Below, piece by piece: positions 34,863 through 43,472 of a DNA stretch of 64,000 nt. This stretch comes from Peribacillus huizhouensis (lineage in GTDB: Bacteria; Bacillota; Bacilli; Bacillales; DSM-1321): positions 186,001 through 250,000 of the forward strand of contig NZ_JACJHX010000005.1 of assembly GCF_014138605.1 (NCBI RefSeq), given 5' to 3'. The first letter of the stretch is position 1; each line of letters begins with the position of its first letter. The translations under genes and the position numbers were made by a program. The notes under the pieces are model-generated. The model saw only the letters and a program-made list of their open reading frames with translations. It had not been told where the DNA came from and did no database searches.

Positions 34863-34886
34863 ATTGTATATCTCCTTTCATCATGA

Positions 34887-35168
34887 TTATTGGAACTGTT
34901 TATTTTGCTGAGCAGGATTAAGATGTGCAAGTACGGTGTTATAATGGCGCTGATGCATTTGGCCATATTTATTCAAGGCTTGCACGACTTGTTGATCTTG
35001 GCATTGAGCGGCGAAGAAATGAGCTTTCTTCATAGCAAGTAAATTCCAAGAAAGCATATCTTTTAAATAAAGGCTATCTTTCGTTGAAACCATTTTGGGT
35101 GGCTGTTTCATAACCCCGATAGGAGTTTGGCTCTGTGGCTGGTTGCCTTGCATATTTTGTTGCATCAT
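34887..35168 (-). CDS. Spore coat protein, CotF-like (second copy)
   Basis: The 93-residue protein is related in layout to its downstream neighbour: a Gln/Met-rich N-terminal tail (MMQQNMQGNQPQSQTP) followed by the helical segment STKDSLYLKDMLSWNLLAMK and HFFAAQCQDQQVVQALNKYG. This is a typical CotF/coat-like fold. GGGAGG lies just upstream of ATG 35168 and ATG 35165, and either could be used; the in-frame GTG at 35180 precedes that site. The two genes and yuzL run in the same direction and are probably sporulation-specific. B. subtilis has the related coat gene yusN at this place. Confidence 0.77.
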   Translation of the reverse strand: MMQQNMQGNQPQSQTPIGVMKQPPKMVSTKDSLYLKDMLSWNLLAMKKAHFFAAQCQDQQVVQALNKYGQMHQRHYNTVLAHLNPAQQNKQFQ

Positions 35169-35242
35169 ATTTCCTCCCACCTCATCTTACTTCTAAAGAA
35201 CACCACTATTAAAAGGAATACATACTATAGTGAGGAACAACT

Positions 35243-35374
35243 TCATTTTTTAAATTGATTATTTGTACTGTTCACTTTGTTTTGTCCATGTCCTTCTACT
35301 CCAGGACCTGCGTTGCCTTTTACGCTCGCTGCACTTACTGCAGCCTTTGATGGGTTATCTTTACGCTTAACCAT
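35243..35374 (-). CDS. yuzL: YuzL-like small protein
   Basis: The 43-residue basic protein begins MVKRKDNPSKAAVSAASVKG and ends NSTNNQFKK. I recall this as the YuzL family found beside fadN in Bacillus. The frame is short but has a perfect ribosome site, GGAGGTGATT, nine bases before ATG 35374. Its composition (Lys, Ser, Asn, Gly) resembles small spore proteins. It is divergent from fadN. Confidence 0.75.
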   Translation of the reverse strand: MVKRKDNPSKAAVSAASVKGNAGPGVEGHGQNKVNSTNNQFKK

Positions 35375-35538
35375 TTACGAATCACCTCCTACCTCGTTAG
35401 TCTTTGTGGTTAGAGAAATAATATGTCACCATTTGTTGAATGAAAAAGTGGCGTTTTTAGCCAATAATGATTGCGGAATTTTCTGAAATCATCTATATTT
35501 AAGATAGAAAAAGGTCGCGTATTTTTTTAATGAAAAAA

Positions 35539-35556
35539 TGAATGAGTATTCATTCA
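35539..35556 (+). promoter_or_regulatory. FadR operator before fadN
   Basis: TGAATGAGTATTCATTCA is a perfect inverted repeat that fits the B. subtilis FadR (YsiA) consensus TGAATGANTANTCATTCA. It lies 22 bp before the fadN start, so FadR should repress the operon until long-chain acyl-CoA releases it. Confidence 0.92.
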
Positions 35557-35577
35557 AAACAATTAAGTAAGGGGGAT

Positions 35578-37971
35578 ATGAACTTGGTTCGACAAATCAG
35601 AAAGGCCGCTGTTTTAGGGTCAGGGGTTATGGGCTCAGGGATTGCTGCACACCTTGCTAACATAGGAATTCCAACTTATATATTTGATATCGTCCCCAGA
35701 GAGCTTTCTGAGGATGAAAAGAAACAAGGATTGTCACTAGAAGATAAAGCGGTTAGAAACCGATTAAGCCGTACATCTATTCAAAACCTCTTGAAACAAA
35801 AGCCTGCCCCACTTACTTCAAAAAGTAATCTCGCACTAATTGAGGCAGGTAACTTTGAAGATGACATAGAAAAACTTGGCTCTGTCGATTGGATTATTGA
35901 GGTCGTCGTTGAAAATTTACATGTGAAAAAAGAAATTTTTGCAAAAGTTGATCAGTATAGGAAGCAAGGGAGCATCATCAGTTCCAATACATCTGGAATC
36001 TCGGTTGAGGCTATGGCAAAAGGGCGTTCGTCAGACTTTCAAAGGAATTTTCTAGGAACTCATTTCTTCAACCCTCCTCGTTATTTAAAGCTGCTTGAAA
36101 TCATTCCAACAAAAATGACGGATCCAGAAGTGATTTTATTTATGAAACAGTTTGGTGAAGATGTCCTTGGAAAAGGGGTTGTCGAAGCGAAAGATACACC
36201 CAATTTCATAGCTAATAGAATTGGAACATATGGTTTGCTTGTAACTGTACAAGAAATGTTAAAAGAAGGTTTAAGTATCGGTGAAGTAGACTCCATCACA
36301 GGACCAATGATTGGTAGACCGAAAAGTGCAACGTTTCGTACACTCGATGTTGTTGGGTTAGACACATTTGCTCATGTAGCAAGAAATGTATATGAACAGG
36401 TAGCTGGTAAAGAAAAGGAAGTTTTTCAGATTCCTGATTTCGTAAACAATATGGTTGAAAGAGAGTGGCTGGGAAGTAAAAGCGGCCAAGGTTTTTATTT
36501 GAAAAAAGGAAAGGAAATTCTCGAACTTAATCCAAAAACTTTGGAATATATTCCGAGAAAGAAACTAAAAACGCCCTCGACTGAAATGAGCAAGCAGGCA
36601 AAAGGTTTTTCTAATAAAATGAAGGCGCTCGTATATGCGGATGATCGTGCCGGACAGCTCTTGTGGAAGATAATAACCCCGGTGCTCACTTACTCTGCTG
36701 CACTGCTTGGTGAAATCGCAGACGATATAGTAGCAATCGATCAAGCGATGAAATGGGGATTCGGTTGGACACATGGTCCGTTTGAAACATGGGATGCGAT
36801 TGGTCTAGAGAAGTCCGTAACGAAATTAGAGCAAGAAGGCGTTCACGTACCAGAATGGATAAAAGAAATGCTAAGAAATGGGTTCACTCACTTTTACAAA
36901 GAAAATGAACAAGGTGAAATGCTGTACTTCCATCATGGTGAATATAAGTTAGTTATCGAAAACCCTAAAGTAATCGATTTAAAAAAGATGAAAAAACAAA
37001 AAGGGGTCATTAAAAAGAATAGTGGTGCAGCCTTAATTGATATCGGTGATGATGTGGCATTACTTGAATTTACTTCACCAAACAATGCAATCGGACTTGA
37101 TATCATTCAAATGATCAACTATTCGATTGAGGAAGTAGAAGCGAATTATAAAGGTCTGGTTATTGGTAACCAAGGGAAGAATTTCTGTGTCGGAGCGAAT
37201 ATTGCTTTAATGCTAATGGAAGCGCAGGATGACAATATTTTCGAATTAGATATGGTCATCACTCAGTTCCAAAAAGCGATGTTAAAGATAAAATATAGTT
37301 CGAAACCAGTTGTTGCAGCCCCGTTTAATATGGCTTTAGGCGGAGGTGCTGAAGTGTGTCTTCCGGCAGCTCGTATTCAAGCATCTTCAGAAACATATAT
37401 GGGCCTTGTTGAAGCGGGAGTTGGTTTAATTCCTGGCGGTGGCGGAGCGAAAGAGCTTTATTATAAGACGTTGACAAGCTTGCCAAAAGGTGTGGAAGTT
37501 GATTTGCAGAAAGTCGTAAACAAAGTATTTGAAATGGTTGCTACGGCAAAGGTTTCCTCATCGGGAGAAGAAGCACGTGAAAATAATTTCTTGAATCTGG
37601 TGGATGGAATCAGCGTAAATCCAGATCACTTAATATATGATGCGAAGCAAGTGGTTCTGGCTTTGCACGATCAAGGCTATAGGGCTCCAGTAAAGGAAAA
37701 AATTCCAGTAGTTGGCGAATCGGGGTATGCAACTCTGTTACTAGGAGCAGAGTCGATGCGCCTAACAGGATATCTCTCTGAACACGACATGGTCATTGCG
37801 AAAAAGCTTGCCTTTGTTCTAGCTGGCGGTAAAGTTCCATTTGGTACAGAGGTGGATGAGCAATACTTATTAAACTTAGAAAAAGAAGCATTCTTAAGCT
37901 TAATTTCTATGACAAAATCACAGCAGAGAATGCAACATATGCTTCTTAAAGGAAAGCCGCTGAGCAACTAA
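35578..37971 (+). CDS. fadN: 3-hydroxyacyl-CoA dehydrogenase / enoyl-CoA hydratase FadN
   Basis: The 797-residue protein is the bifunctional beta-oxidation enzyme of Bacillus. The N-terminal Rossmann part opens with AAVLGSGVMGSGIAAHLANI and continues to FLGTHFFNPPRYLKLLEI and the EAKDTPNFIANRIG hinge, the 3HCDH catalytic segment. A second 3HCDH-C domain is near residue 360 (WGFGWTHGPFETWD). The C-terminal 320 residues form the enoyl-CoA hydratase part with GNQGKNFCVGANIALM and NMALGGGAEVCLPAARIQ. ATG 35578 after AAGGGGGAT is preferred over an in-frame start 12 codons upstream, which lies inside the operator. It heads the fadNAE operon. Confidence 0.95.
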   Translation: MNLVRQIRKAAVLGSGVMGSGIAAHLANIGIPTYIFDIVPRELSEDEKKQGLSLEDKAVRNRLSRTSIQNLLKQKPAPLTSKSNLALIEAGNFEDDIEKLGSVDWIIEVVVENLHVKKEIFAKVDQYRKQGSIISSNTSGISVEAMAKGRSSDFQRNFLGTHFFNPPRYLKLLEIIPTKMTDPEVILFMKQFGEDVLGKGVVEAKDTPNFIANRIGTYGLLVTVQEMLKEGLSIGEVDSITGPMIGRPKSATFRTLDVVGLDTFAHVARNVYEQVAGKEKEVFQIPDFVNNMVEREWLGSKSGQGFYLKKGKEILELNPKTLEYIPRKKLKTPSTEMSKQAKGFSNKMKALVYADDRAGQLLWKIITPVLTYSAALLGEIADDIVAIDQAMKWGFGWTHGPFETWDAIGLEKSVTKLEQEGVHVPEWIKEMLRNGFTHFYKENEQGEMLYFHHGEYKLVIENPKVIDLKKMKKQKGVIKKNSGAALIDIGDDVALLEFTSPNNAIGLDIIQMINYSIEEVEANYKGLVIGNQGKNFCVGANIALMLMEAQDDNIFELDMVITQFQKAMLKIKYSSKPVVAAPFNMALGGGAEVCLPAARIQASSETYMGLVEAGVGLIPGGGGAKELYYKTLTSLPKGVEVDLQKVVNKVFEMVATAKVSSSGEEARENNFLNLVDGISVNPDHLIYDAKQVVLALHDQGYRAPVKEKIPVVGESGYATLLLGAESMRLTGYLSEHDMVIAKKLAFVLAGGKVPFGTEVDEQYLLNLEKEAFLSLISMTKSQQRMQHMLLKGKPLSN

Positions 37972-38026
37972 TCATGATATATGTTCATTTAGGTAGATTC
38001 TTACATTTAATATAAGGAGGATCCTT

Positions 38027-39205
38027 ATGAGGGAAGCGGTAATAGTAGCTGGAGCAAGAACGCCAGTTGGGAAAGCGAAAAAAGGTTCTCTTGCCAAAGT
38101 GCGGCCGGATGACCTAGGTGCTCTTGTCGTGAAAGAGACATTGAAGCGTGCTGGCAATTACGAAGGAAGCATTGATGATTTAATCATTGGATGTGCCATG
38201 CCAGAAGCAGAACAAGGCTTAAATATGGCAAGAAACATCGGCGCACTTGCCGGCTTGCCCAATTCTGTACCTGCCATTACCATCAATCGCTATTGTTCAA
38301 GCGGTTTGAACAGTATTGCCTATGGTGCAGAAAGAATTATGCTTGGATTTAGCGATACAGTCATTGCTGGCGGAGTAGAATCCATGAGTATGGTACCAAT
38401 GATGGGGCATGTGACTCGTCCGAATACAAAGCTTGCGGAAACGTCACCTGAATATTATATGGGAATGGGGCATACAGCAGAAGAAGTAGCAAAGAAGTTT
38501 GGCATCTCTCGTGAAGACCAAGATGCTTTTGCGGTTCGGAGCCATCAAAAAGCAACAAAGGCAATTGCGGCTGGAAAATTTGTTGATGAGATTGTGCCCG
38601 TTGATGTAACCATTCATTCTGTTGGTGCGGATTTAAAGCCTGATTTAAGAAGCTATCAATTTACGACAGACGAAGGTGCACGTGAAGGAACCACAATAGA
38701 TATTCTTAGCAAGTTACGACCAGCTTTTTCACTAACAGGTTCAGTAACCGCTGGTAACGCCTCACAAACAAGTGACGGGGCGGCGGCTGTTATGGTCATG
38801 GATCGTGAGAAGGCGACTTCACTTGGCTTCGTTCCACTGGGGAAATTTCGTTCATTTGCAGTAGCTGGCGTACCTCCTGAAATTATGGGGATTGGTCCGG
38901 TAGCGGCAATTCCTAAAGCATTAAAACTAGCGGGGTTGGACCTCTCAGATATTGGTTTATTTGAATTGAATGAAGCGTTTGCCTCACAATCGATCCAAAT
39001 CATCCGAAAACTTGGTTTAAATGAGGAAATTGTGAATGTAAACGGCGGTGCAATTGCCCTCGGTCATCCACTAGGGTGCACCGGTACAAAATTAACGCTA
39101 AGCTTGCTTCATGAATTGAAACGCAGAAATCAGCAATTTGGCATCGTAACGATGTGTATTGGTGGCGGCATGGGAGCTGCTGGAGTATTTGAGTTAATTG
39201 GATAA
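38027..39205 (+). CDS. fadA: Acetyl-CoA acyltransferase (thiolase) FadA
   Basis: The 392-residue thiolase cleaves 3-ketoacyl-CoA in the last step of each beta-oxidation round. The nucleophile Cys is in NRYCSSGLNSIAYG near residue 88. The other active-site residues are in NVNGGAIALGHPLGCTG and CIGGGMGAAGVFE. AAGGAGGATCC precedes the ATG. It lies 55 bp after fadN and 60 bp before fadE. Confidence 0.96.
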   Translation: MREAVIVAGARTPVGKAKKGSLAKVRPDDLGALVVKETLKRAGNYEGSIDDLIIGCAMPEAEQGLNMARNIGALAGLPNSVPAITINRYCSSGLNSIAYGAERIMLGFSDTVIAGGVESMSMVPMMGHVTRPNTKLAETSPEYYMGMGHTAEEVAKKFGISREDQDAFAVRSHQKATKAIAAGKFVDEIVPVDVTIHSVGADLKPDLRSYQFTTDEGAREGTTIDILSKLRPAFSLTGSVTAGNASQTSDGAAAVMVMDREKATSLGFVPLGKFRSFAVAGVPPEIMGIGPVAAIPKALKLAGLDLSDIGLFELNEAFASQSIQIIRKLGLNEEIVNVNGGAIALGHPLGCTGTKLTLSLLHELKRRNQQFGIVTMCIGGGMGAAGVFELIG

Positions 39206-39265
39206 TGATTTTCTTGGCTGACAAGGAAGGGCCTGACGCTTGAATTCGATTAGGAGGTACGGTAG

Positions 39266-41050
39266 ATGGCTAAGCAAACTGAAACGTTGATTAAAGGCGG
39301 CGGTTTTTTTATTGAAGACATTACGTATGATCGAATATTCACTCCAGAGGATTACACGGATGAGCAAAAAATGATTGCAAAAACAACGGAGGACTTTGTC
39401 ATTAATAAAGTATTACCAGAGGTTGAATATTTAGAGAGCCACGAATTCGATCGCTCAGTGAAATTGCTGAAACAAGCCGGTGAACTCGGCTTGTTAGGGG
39501 CAGATGTTCCAGAAGAATACGGAGGACTCGGTCTTGATAAAGTCAGTTCCGCACTAATTGGTGAGAAAATGTCTCGTGCAGGCGGATTTGGAATTACACA
39601 TGGTGCTCATGTTGGAATTGGTTCTCTGCCAATTGTTCTTTTCGGGAACGAAGATCAAAAACAAAAATACTTGCCACTGCTTGCAACAGGTGAAAAAATT
39701 GCCGCTTACGCTTTGACGGAGCCAAGTTCAGGATCGGATGCTCTAGGGGCAAAAACTGTAGCAAGACTGAATGAAAAAGGTACTCACTACGTATTAAACG
39801 GCGAAAAACAATGGATAACCAATTCGGCATTTGCTGATGTATTCATTGTATACGCAAAAATCGATGGAGAAAAATTCTCATCCTTCATCATAGAGCGTGA
39901 ATTTTCAGGTGTATCTGTCGGCGCTGAAGAGAAGAAAATGGGAATCAAAAGTTCGTCTACACGTACGTTGATCCTTGAAGACGCTCAAGTGCCAATTGAG
40001 AATCTCCTTGGCGAAGCTGGTCGCGGGCACGTTATTGCTTTCAATATATTAAATGTCGGACGTTATAAATTAGGTGTAGGTGTAGTAGGAGGGGCGAAGC
40101 GTGCCTTCGACCTTACTGTAAGCTACACGAACCAACGTCAACAATTCAAAACAGCCATTTCATCATTTAACTTAACAAAAGAAAAATTGGCGACGATGGC
40201 TTCGAAAATCTTTGCAGCCGAAAGTTCAGTCTACCGTACAGTTGGACTTTTTGAACAAAGAATGAGCCAGCTGTCAGATGAAGAAGTGAAAGATGGCAAA
40301 GCGGTTGCAGCATCCATTGCTGAGTATGCGATTGAATGTTCATTGAATAAATTCTTTGCTACAGAAGTGTTGGATTATGTTGTAGATGAAGGCGTCCAGC
40401 TACATGGCGGTTATGGTTTCATGCAAGAGTACGAAATTGAACGAGCATACCGCGATTCACGAATCAATCGCATTTTTGAAGGGACGAATGAAATCAATCG
40501 CTTATTGGTATCGGGAACATTCTTGAAAAAAGCGTTAAAAGGCGAGTTACCCCTTCTACAAAAAGCTCAAACTCTCCAAGAAGAATTAATGATGATGATG
40601 CCTGAGGAACCGAGCGATGAGCCATTGGCACAAGAAAAAATGCTAATGAGAAATGCGAAGAAAATCGGCTTGCTTGCGGCAGGACTTGTTGCACAAAAAT
40701 TTGGACCTAAGCTTGAGGAAGAGCAAGAAATTCTGGTAAACATTGCGGATATCGTCTCACTTGCTTATGCGGCTGAATCTGTTATTCTGCGTACAGAAAA
40801 GGCAATAGCTAGAAATGGATTACTAAAGAACAAACAAAAGGTTCTTTACACAGAAATCTTCGTTCAAGAAGCATTTAATGAAATCGAGCAGCATGCAAAG
40901 GAAACTTTAATTGCTATAGAAACGGGCGATCCATTGCGTATTATGCTTTCTTCTCTTCGCAAGTTAACTAGACATACACCCATCAATGTTATTGCTAAAA
41001 AACGTGAAGCCTCTGTTAAATTAATTGAAGCAGGAAAATTTGTGTTATAG
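39266..41050 (+). CDS. fadE: Acyl-CoA dehydrogenase FadE
   Basis: The 594-residue flavoenzyme catalyses the first step of beta-oxidation. Acyl-CoA dehydrogenase signatures are seen in AYALTEPSSGSDALGAKTVA and GVQLHGGYGFMQEYEIERAY. The catalytic Glu is in IFEGTNEINRLL. A C-terminal extension of about 170 residues (from ALKGELPLLQKAQTLQ) is typical of the Bacillus FadE type, longer than usual 380-residue dehydrogenases. The operon lacks its own electron-transfer flavoprotein genes, which in B. subtilis are in the lcfA operon. A terminator follows. Confidence 0.95.
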   Translation: MAKQTETLIKGGGFFIEDITYDRIFTPEDYTDEQKMIAKTTEDFVINKVLPEVEYLESHEFDRSVKLLKQAGELGLLGADVPEEYGGLGLDKVSSALIGEKMSRAGGFGITHGAHVGIGSLPIVLFGNEDQKQKYLPLLATGEKIAAYALTEPSSGSDALGAKTVARLNEKGTHYVLNGEKQWITNSAFADVFIVYAKIDGEKFSSFIIEREFSGVSVGAEEKKMGIKSSSTRTLILEDAQVPIENLLGEAGRGHVIAFNILNVGRYKLGVGVVGGAKRAFDLTVSYTNQRQQFKTAISSFNLTKEKLATMASKIFAAESSVYRTVGLFEQRMSQLSDEEVKDGKAVAASIAEYAIECSLNKFFATEVLDYVVDEGVQLHGGYGFMQEYEIERAYRDSRINRIFEGTNEINRLLVSGTFLKKALKGELPLLQKAQTLQEELMMMMPEEPSDEPLAQEKMLMRNAKKIGLLAAGLVAQKFGPKLEEEQEILVNIADIVSLAYAAESVILRTEKAIARNGLLKNKQKVLYTEIFVQEAFNEIEQHAKETLIAIETGDPLRIMLSSLRKLTRHTPINVIAKKREASVKLIEAGKFVL

Positions 41051-41066
41051 ATTAAAAAATGAAATA

Positions 41067-41120
41067 AAGACTCTGAGAACTTGAGCGTCTTCACTGTTCA
41101 GGAATTCTGGGAGTCTTTTT
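41067..41120 (+). terminator. Terminator after fadE
   Basis: AAAGACTC pairs with GAGTCTTT at the base, with partial inner pairing, followed by TTTTT. Confidence 0.7.
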
Positions 41121-41257
41121 GAATGAAGTGCATGGGGGTGGGGCTTCGTTAAATTAACTTCGCACCGCCACCATTGTGATTAGGCGAATGTAGCATACTA
41201 TATTATTTATCCTCCGTGGAAAATGATGGTGTTTTTACGTCATGTTTATTTTGTATT
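41121..41257 (+). repeat. Family C repeat, copy C4 (shortened)
   Basis: GAATGAAGTGCATGGGGGTG, GGGGCTTCG and ACTTCGCACCGCCACCATTG mark it. The inner left part is missing compared with C5. The right end is CATGTTTATTTTGTATT. Confidence 0.75.
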
Positions 41258-41298
41258 ACGACTAAAAAACGGGTATTCTATCAATAGGTGGTGAGAAA

Positions 41299-41655
41299 AT
41301 GGCCTTAACATTTTATTGGTATCCAAAATGCGGAACTTGCCGTAAAGCTAAAAATTGGCTTGATGCACATGAACTTACATACAAAGACATCCATATCGCG
41401 GAAAATCCGCCTTCAAGTTCTGAATTGAAAGAGTTGTTCCGTAACAGTGGTCTGGAATTAAAGAAATTTTTTAACACAAGTGGTCAAAAGTATCGTGAAA
41501 TGGGATTGAAGGATCGTTTGAAAGATGCTTCTGAACAAGAGATGCTAGAGTTATTAGCTTCAGACGGAATGTTAATAAAGCGTCCGATTGTTACAGACGG
41601 GAAAAAGGTAACAGTCGGTTTTAAAGAAGAAGAATTTGAGAAGAATTGGATTTAA
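41299..41655 (+). CDS. yusI: ArsC/Spx-family protein YusI
   Basis: The 118-residue protein has the ArsC/Spx fold, beginning [19 protein letters not shown] with a CXXC (Cys11 and Cys14). [13 protein letters not shown] is the conserved end of this fold. Spx and MgsR are transcription regulators of this family, while arsenate reductases use other Cys. YusI itself has no known function. GGTGGTGAG precedes the ATG. It stands between the fad operon and gcvH as in B. subtilis. Confidence 0.85.
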   Translation: MALTFYWYPKCGTCRKAKNWLDAHELTYKDIHIAENPPSSSELKELFRNSGLELKKFFNTSGQKYREMGLKDRLKDASEQEMLELLASDGMLIKRPIVTDGKKVTVGFKEEEFEKNWI

Positions 41656-41726
41656 ACACTTCCAAATTGGAAAATCTACTTTATACTATAAGAGTGATAG
41701 TACTACATACTTGGAGGGATTTACTA

Positions 41727-42110
41727 ATGACAACACCAAAAGAACTACGTTACTCGGAAGAACATGAATGGGTTAAAACTGAAGGTGAAACGGTTCGTAT
41801 CGGAATTACACACTTTGCGCAATCAGAGCTTGGTGATATCGTGTTTGTTGAGCTTCCAGAAGTAGGCGATGAAATTAAAGCGGACGAGCCATTCGGCAGC
41901 GTGGAATCTGTTAAAACAGTTTCTGAATTATATGCACCGATCAGCGGTAAAATCGTTGCAGTGAATGAAGATCTGAATGATAGCCCTGAGTTTGTCAACG
42001 AATCCCCTTATGAGAAGGCTTGGATGATCGTAGTCGAACCGTCTGACAACAGTGAAATTGAGAAATTAATGACAGCAGAGTCTTACGAAGCAATGATTAA
42101 CGAAGGATAA
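41727..42110 (+). CDS. gcvH: Glycine cleavage system H protein
   Basis: The 127-residue lipoyl carrier protein has the lipoylation Lys in [16 protein letters not shown] (near residue 63). [20 protein letters not shown] is the conserved N-terminus, and [20 protein letters not shown] the C-terminal part. GcvH shuttles the aminomethyl group in glycine cleavage, and in Bacillus it also accepts octanoate for transfer of lipoate to other enzymes. The lipoate synthase lipA is in this window at 60791. ATG 41727 follows TTGGAGGG; the in-frame start at 41646 is false. A hairpin terminator follows. Confidence 0.96.
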   Translation: MTTPKELRYSEEHEWVKTEGETVRIGITHFAQSELGDIVFVELPEVGDEIKADEPFGSVESVKTVSELYAPISGKIVAVNEDLNDSPEFVNESPYEKAWMIVVEPSDNSEIEKLMTAESYEAMINEG

Positions 42111-42120
42111 CGTGTTAAAT

Positions 42121-42154
42121 GAGGAAGACTGCTGCGACGGTCTTCCTTGTTTTA
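42121..42154 (+). terminator. Terminator after gcvH
   Basis: AGGAAGAC pairs with GTCTTCCT across a 10-nt loop, followed by TGTTTTA. Confidence 0.75.
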
Positions 42155-42177
42155 TCGGTCAATTATTGAAATTTCCT

Positions 42178-42362
42178 GTATGAAGGACATGGGGACGGGG
42201 CTTCGCAACCTTCTAATATAACCTACCTACTTAGCAGGTATACTTATTTAATTATAGAAAGTCCCGAAAATCCGTCTCCGCACCGCCGCCATTAGGATTA
42301 GGCGAGTAGCGTGCTACAGGATTGATCCTTCATGGTAATGGATGGCGCTTAACTTTTGTACA
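42178..42362 (+). repeat. Family C repeat, copy C5
   Basis: TGAAGGACATGGGGACGGGG followed by CTTCGCAACC begins the copy. GGGGACGG can pair with CCGTCTCC, and CGCCGCCATT with AATGGATGGCG. It lies in the leader of yusF. Confidence 0.8.
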
Positions 42363-42382
42363 TTGAATGAACTAAAAGATGG

Positions 42383-42745
42383 GTGATGATGTTGTTCGTG
42401 AAGCCTGAGGTTGAAAAAATTCTTATTGTCGAAGGTACTTCTGATAAGCGTCAAGTAAAAAAGATCTTGAATGAAGATATTGAGATTATCTGTACAAACG
42501 GGACAATCTCTTTAGTTCGATTGGATGAACTTGTGGAAGAGTTGGAAGACAAAGATGTTTATATCCTCGTAGACGCAGATGATTCTGGAGAAAAACTTAG
42601 GAAACAGCTGATGCGTGAATTGCCCAATGCATCCCATATTTATATAGATAAAATGTATCGTCAAGTGGCGGATGCCCCGCTAAAACATCTTTCAACTATG
42701 CTACTTTCAGCTAAAATAGATGTGAAAATGAAATTTTTAGAATAG
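42383..42745 (+). CDS. yusF: Toprim-domain protein YusF
   Basis: The 120-residue protein consists of a Toprim domain: ILIVEGTSDKRQVKKIL carries the catalytic Glu, and DVYILVDADDSGEKLRKQL the DxD motif. Such stand-alone Toprim proteins resemble ribonuclease M5 and primase cores, but the substrate of YusF is unknown. Several starts are possible (GTG 42383, ATG 42386, ATG 42389, GTG 42398), as the ribosome site GGGTGA is weak. It runs with yusE 15 bp downstream. Confidence 0.85.
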   Translation: MMMLFVKPEVEKILIVEGTSDKRQVKKILNEDIEIICTNGTISLVRLDELVEELEDKDVYILVDADDSGEKLRKQLMRELPNASHIYIDKMYRQVADAPLKHLSTMLLSAKIDVKMKFLE

Positions 42746-42760
42746 AGGATAGGTATTACC

Positions 42761-43072
42761 ATGCAAGAATGGAATGAAAGAGAATTAAATGACGCGATTC
42801 AACAAAAGGATACTTTTTGCTTATATTTGTATACCCCGATGTGTGGAACTTGTCAGGTCGCTTCAAAAATGCTAACTGTAGTGTTAGAGATGTATCCTAA
42901 ATTAAAAAGCGGCAAGATGAATATGAACTATATTCCAGCCATCTCAATACAATATAAGATAGAAAGTGTCCCTTGTTTGTTGCTTATTAAAGAAGGACAA
43001 TTGTTGGAGAAAATTTACGCATTCCAATCTGTCCCTTATTTGTATACTCTCTTAAAAAAGCTGGAATTGTAA
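42761..43072 (+). CDS. yusE: Thioredoxin-like protein YusE
   Basis: The 103-residue protein has a thioredoxin fold with CGTC at residues 28-31 (FCLYLYTPMCGTCQVASKML) and the cis-Pro segment KIESVPCLLLIKEG. The redox partner is unknown. The start is ATG 42761 after GAGGATAGGT. It is cotranscribed with yusF; a hairpin follows. Confidence 0.88.
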   Translation: MQEWNERELNDAIQQKDTFCLYLYTPMCGTCQVASKMLTVVLEMYPKLKSGKMNMNYIPAISIQYKIESVPCLLLIKEGQLLEKIYAFQSVPYLYTLLKKLEL

Positions 43073-43143
43073 AGAAGGCCCAACAACACTTCGTATCAAC
43101 GACACGGTAAAAGTCGATGCGTGTGAGGTATGGGTCTTCTTAA
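43071..43143 (+). terminator. Long hairpin after yusE
   Basis: AAAGAAGGCCC pairs with GGGTCTTCTT at its base with one mismatch, around some 50 bases containing partial pairs. Confidence 0.55.
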
Positions 43144-43259
43144 GTTCCCATTTATCCGGCAGCAATATTTGACGTAGGGCAAAATAAAAATAAAGTTGAC
43201 GAGCACTATAGGCCGTGATATATTAGTCCTAAGATTAATTTACCGAAAATTAAAATAAT

Positions 43260-43404
43260 TTCTTATCAAGAGTGGTGGAGGAACTGGTCCTACGAAGCCC
43301 GGCAACCGGTATGTAATATCATACACGGTGCTAATTCCAGCAGAGTATTAGCTCTGGAAGATAAGAAGAGTTGATAAAAACCTCTTCTTAAAGAGGTTTT
43401 TTTT
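43260..43404 (+). promoter_or_regulatory. SAM-I riboswitch (S box) before metY
   Basis: TTCTTATCAAGAGTGGTGGA followed by GGAACTGGTCC and GAAGCCCGGCAACC are the S-box core, and the aptamer closes with GGAAGATAAGAA. A terminator (AAACCTCTTCTTAAAGAGGT and eight T) follows. SAM binding should favour termination. Confidence 0.95.
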
Positions 43405-43472
43405 GATTCTCATCCACTTAGTTTGCCAGGGCGAAAAATAAGGAATAAATGACGAAAAGGGAGTGGATTTGC

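Noticed and set aside
35277-35486. 69-codon + strand frame opposite yuzL
   Set aside because: The - strand has the perfect ribosome site and a recognisable small protein; the + frame has neither.
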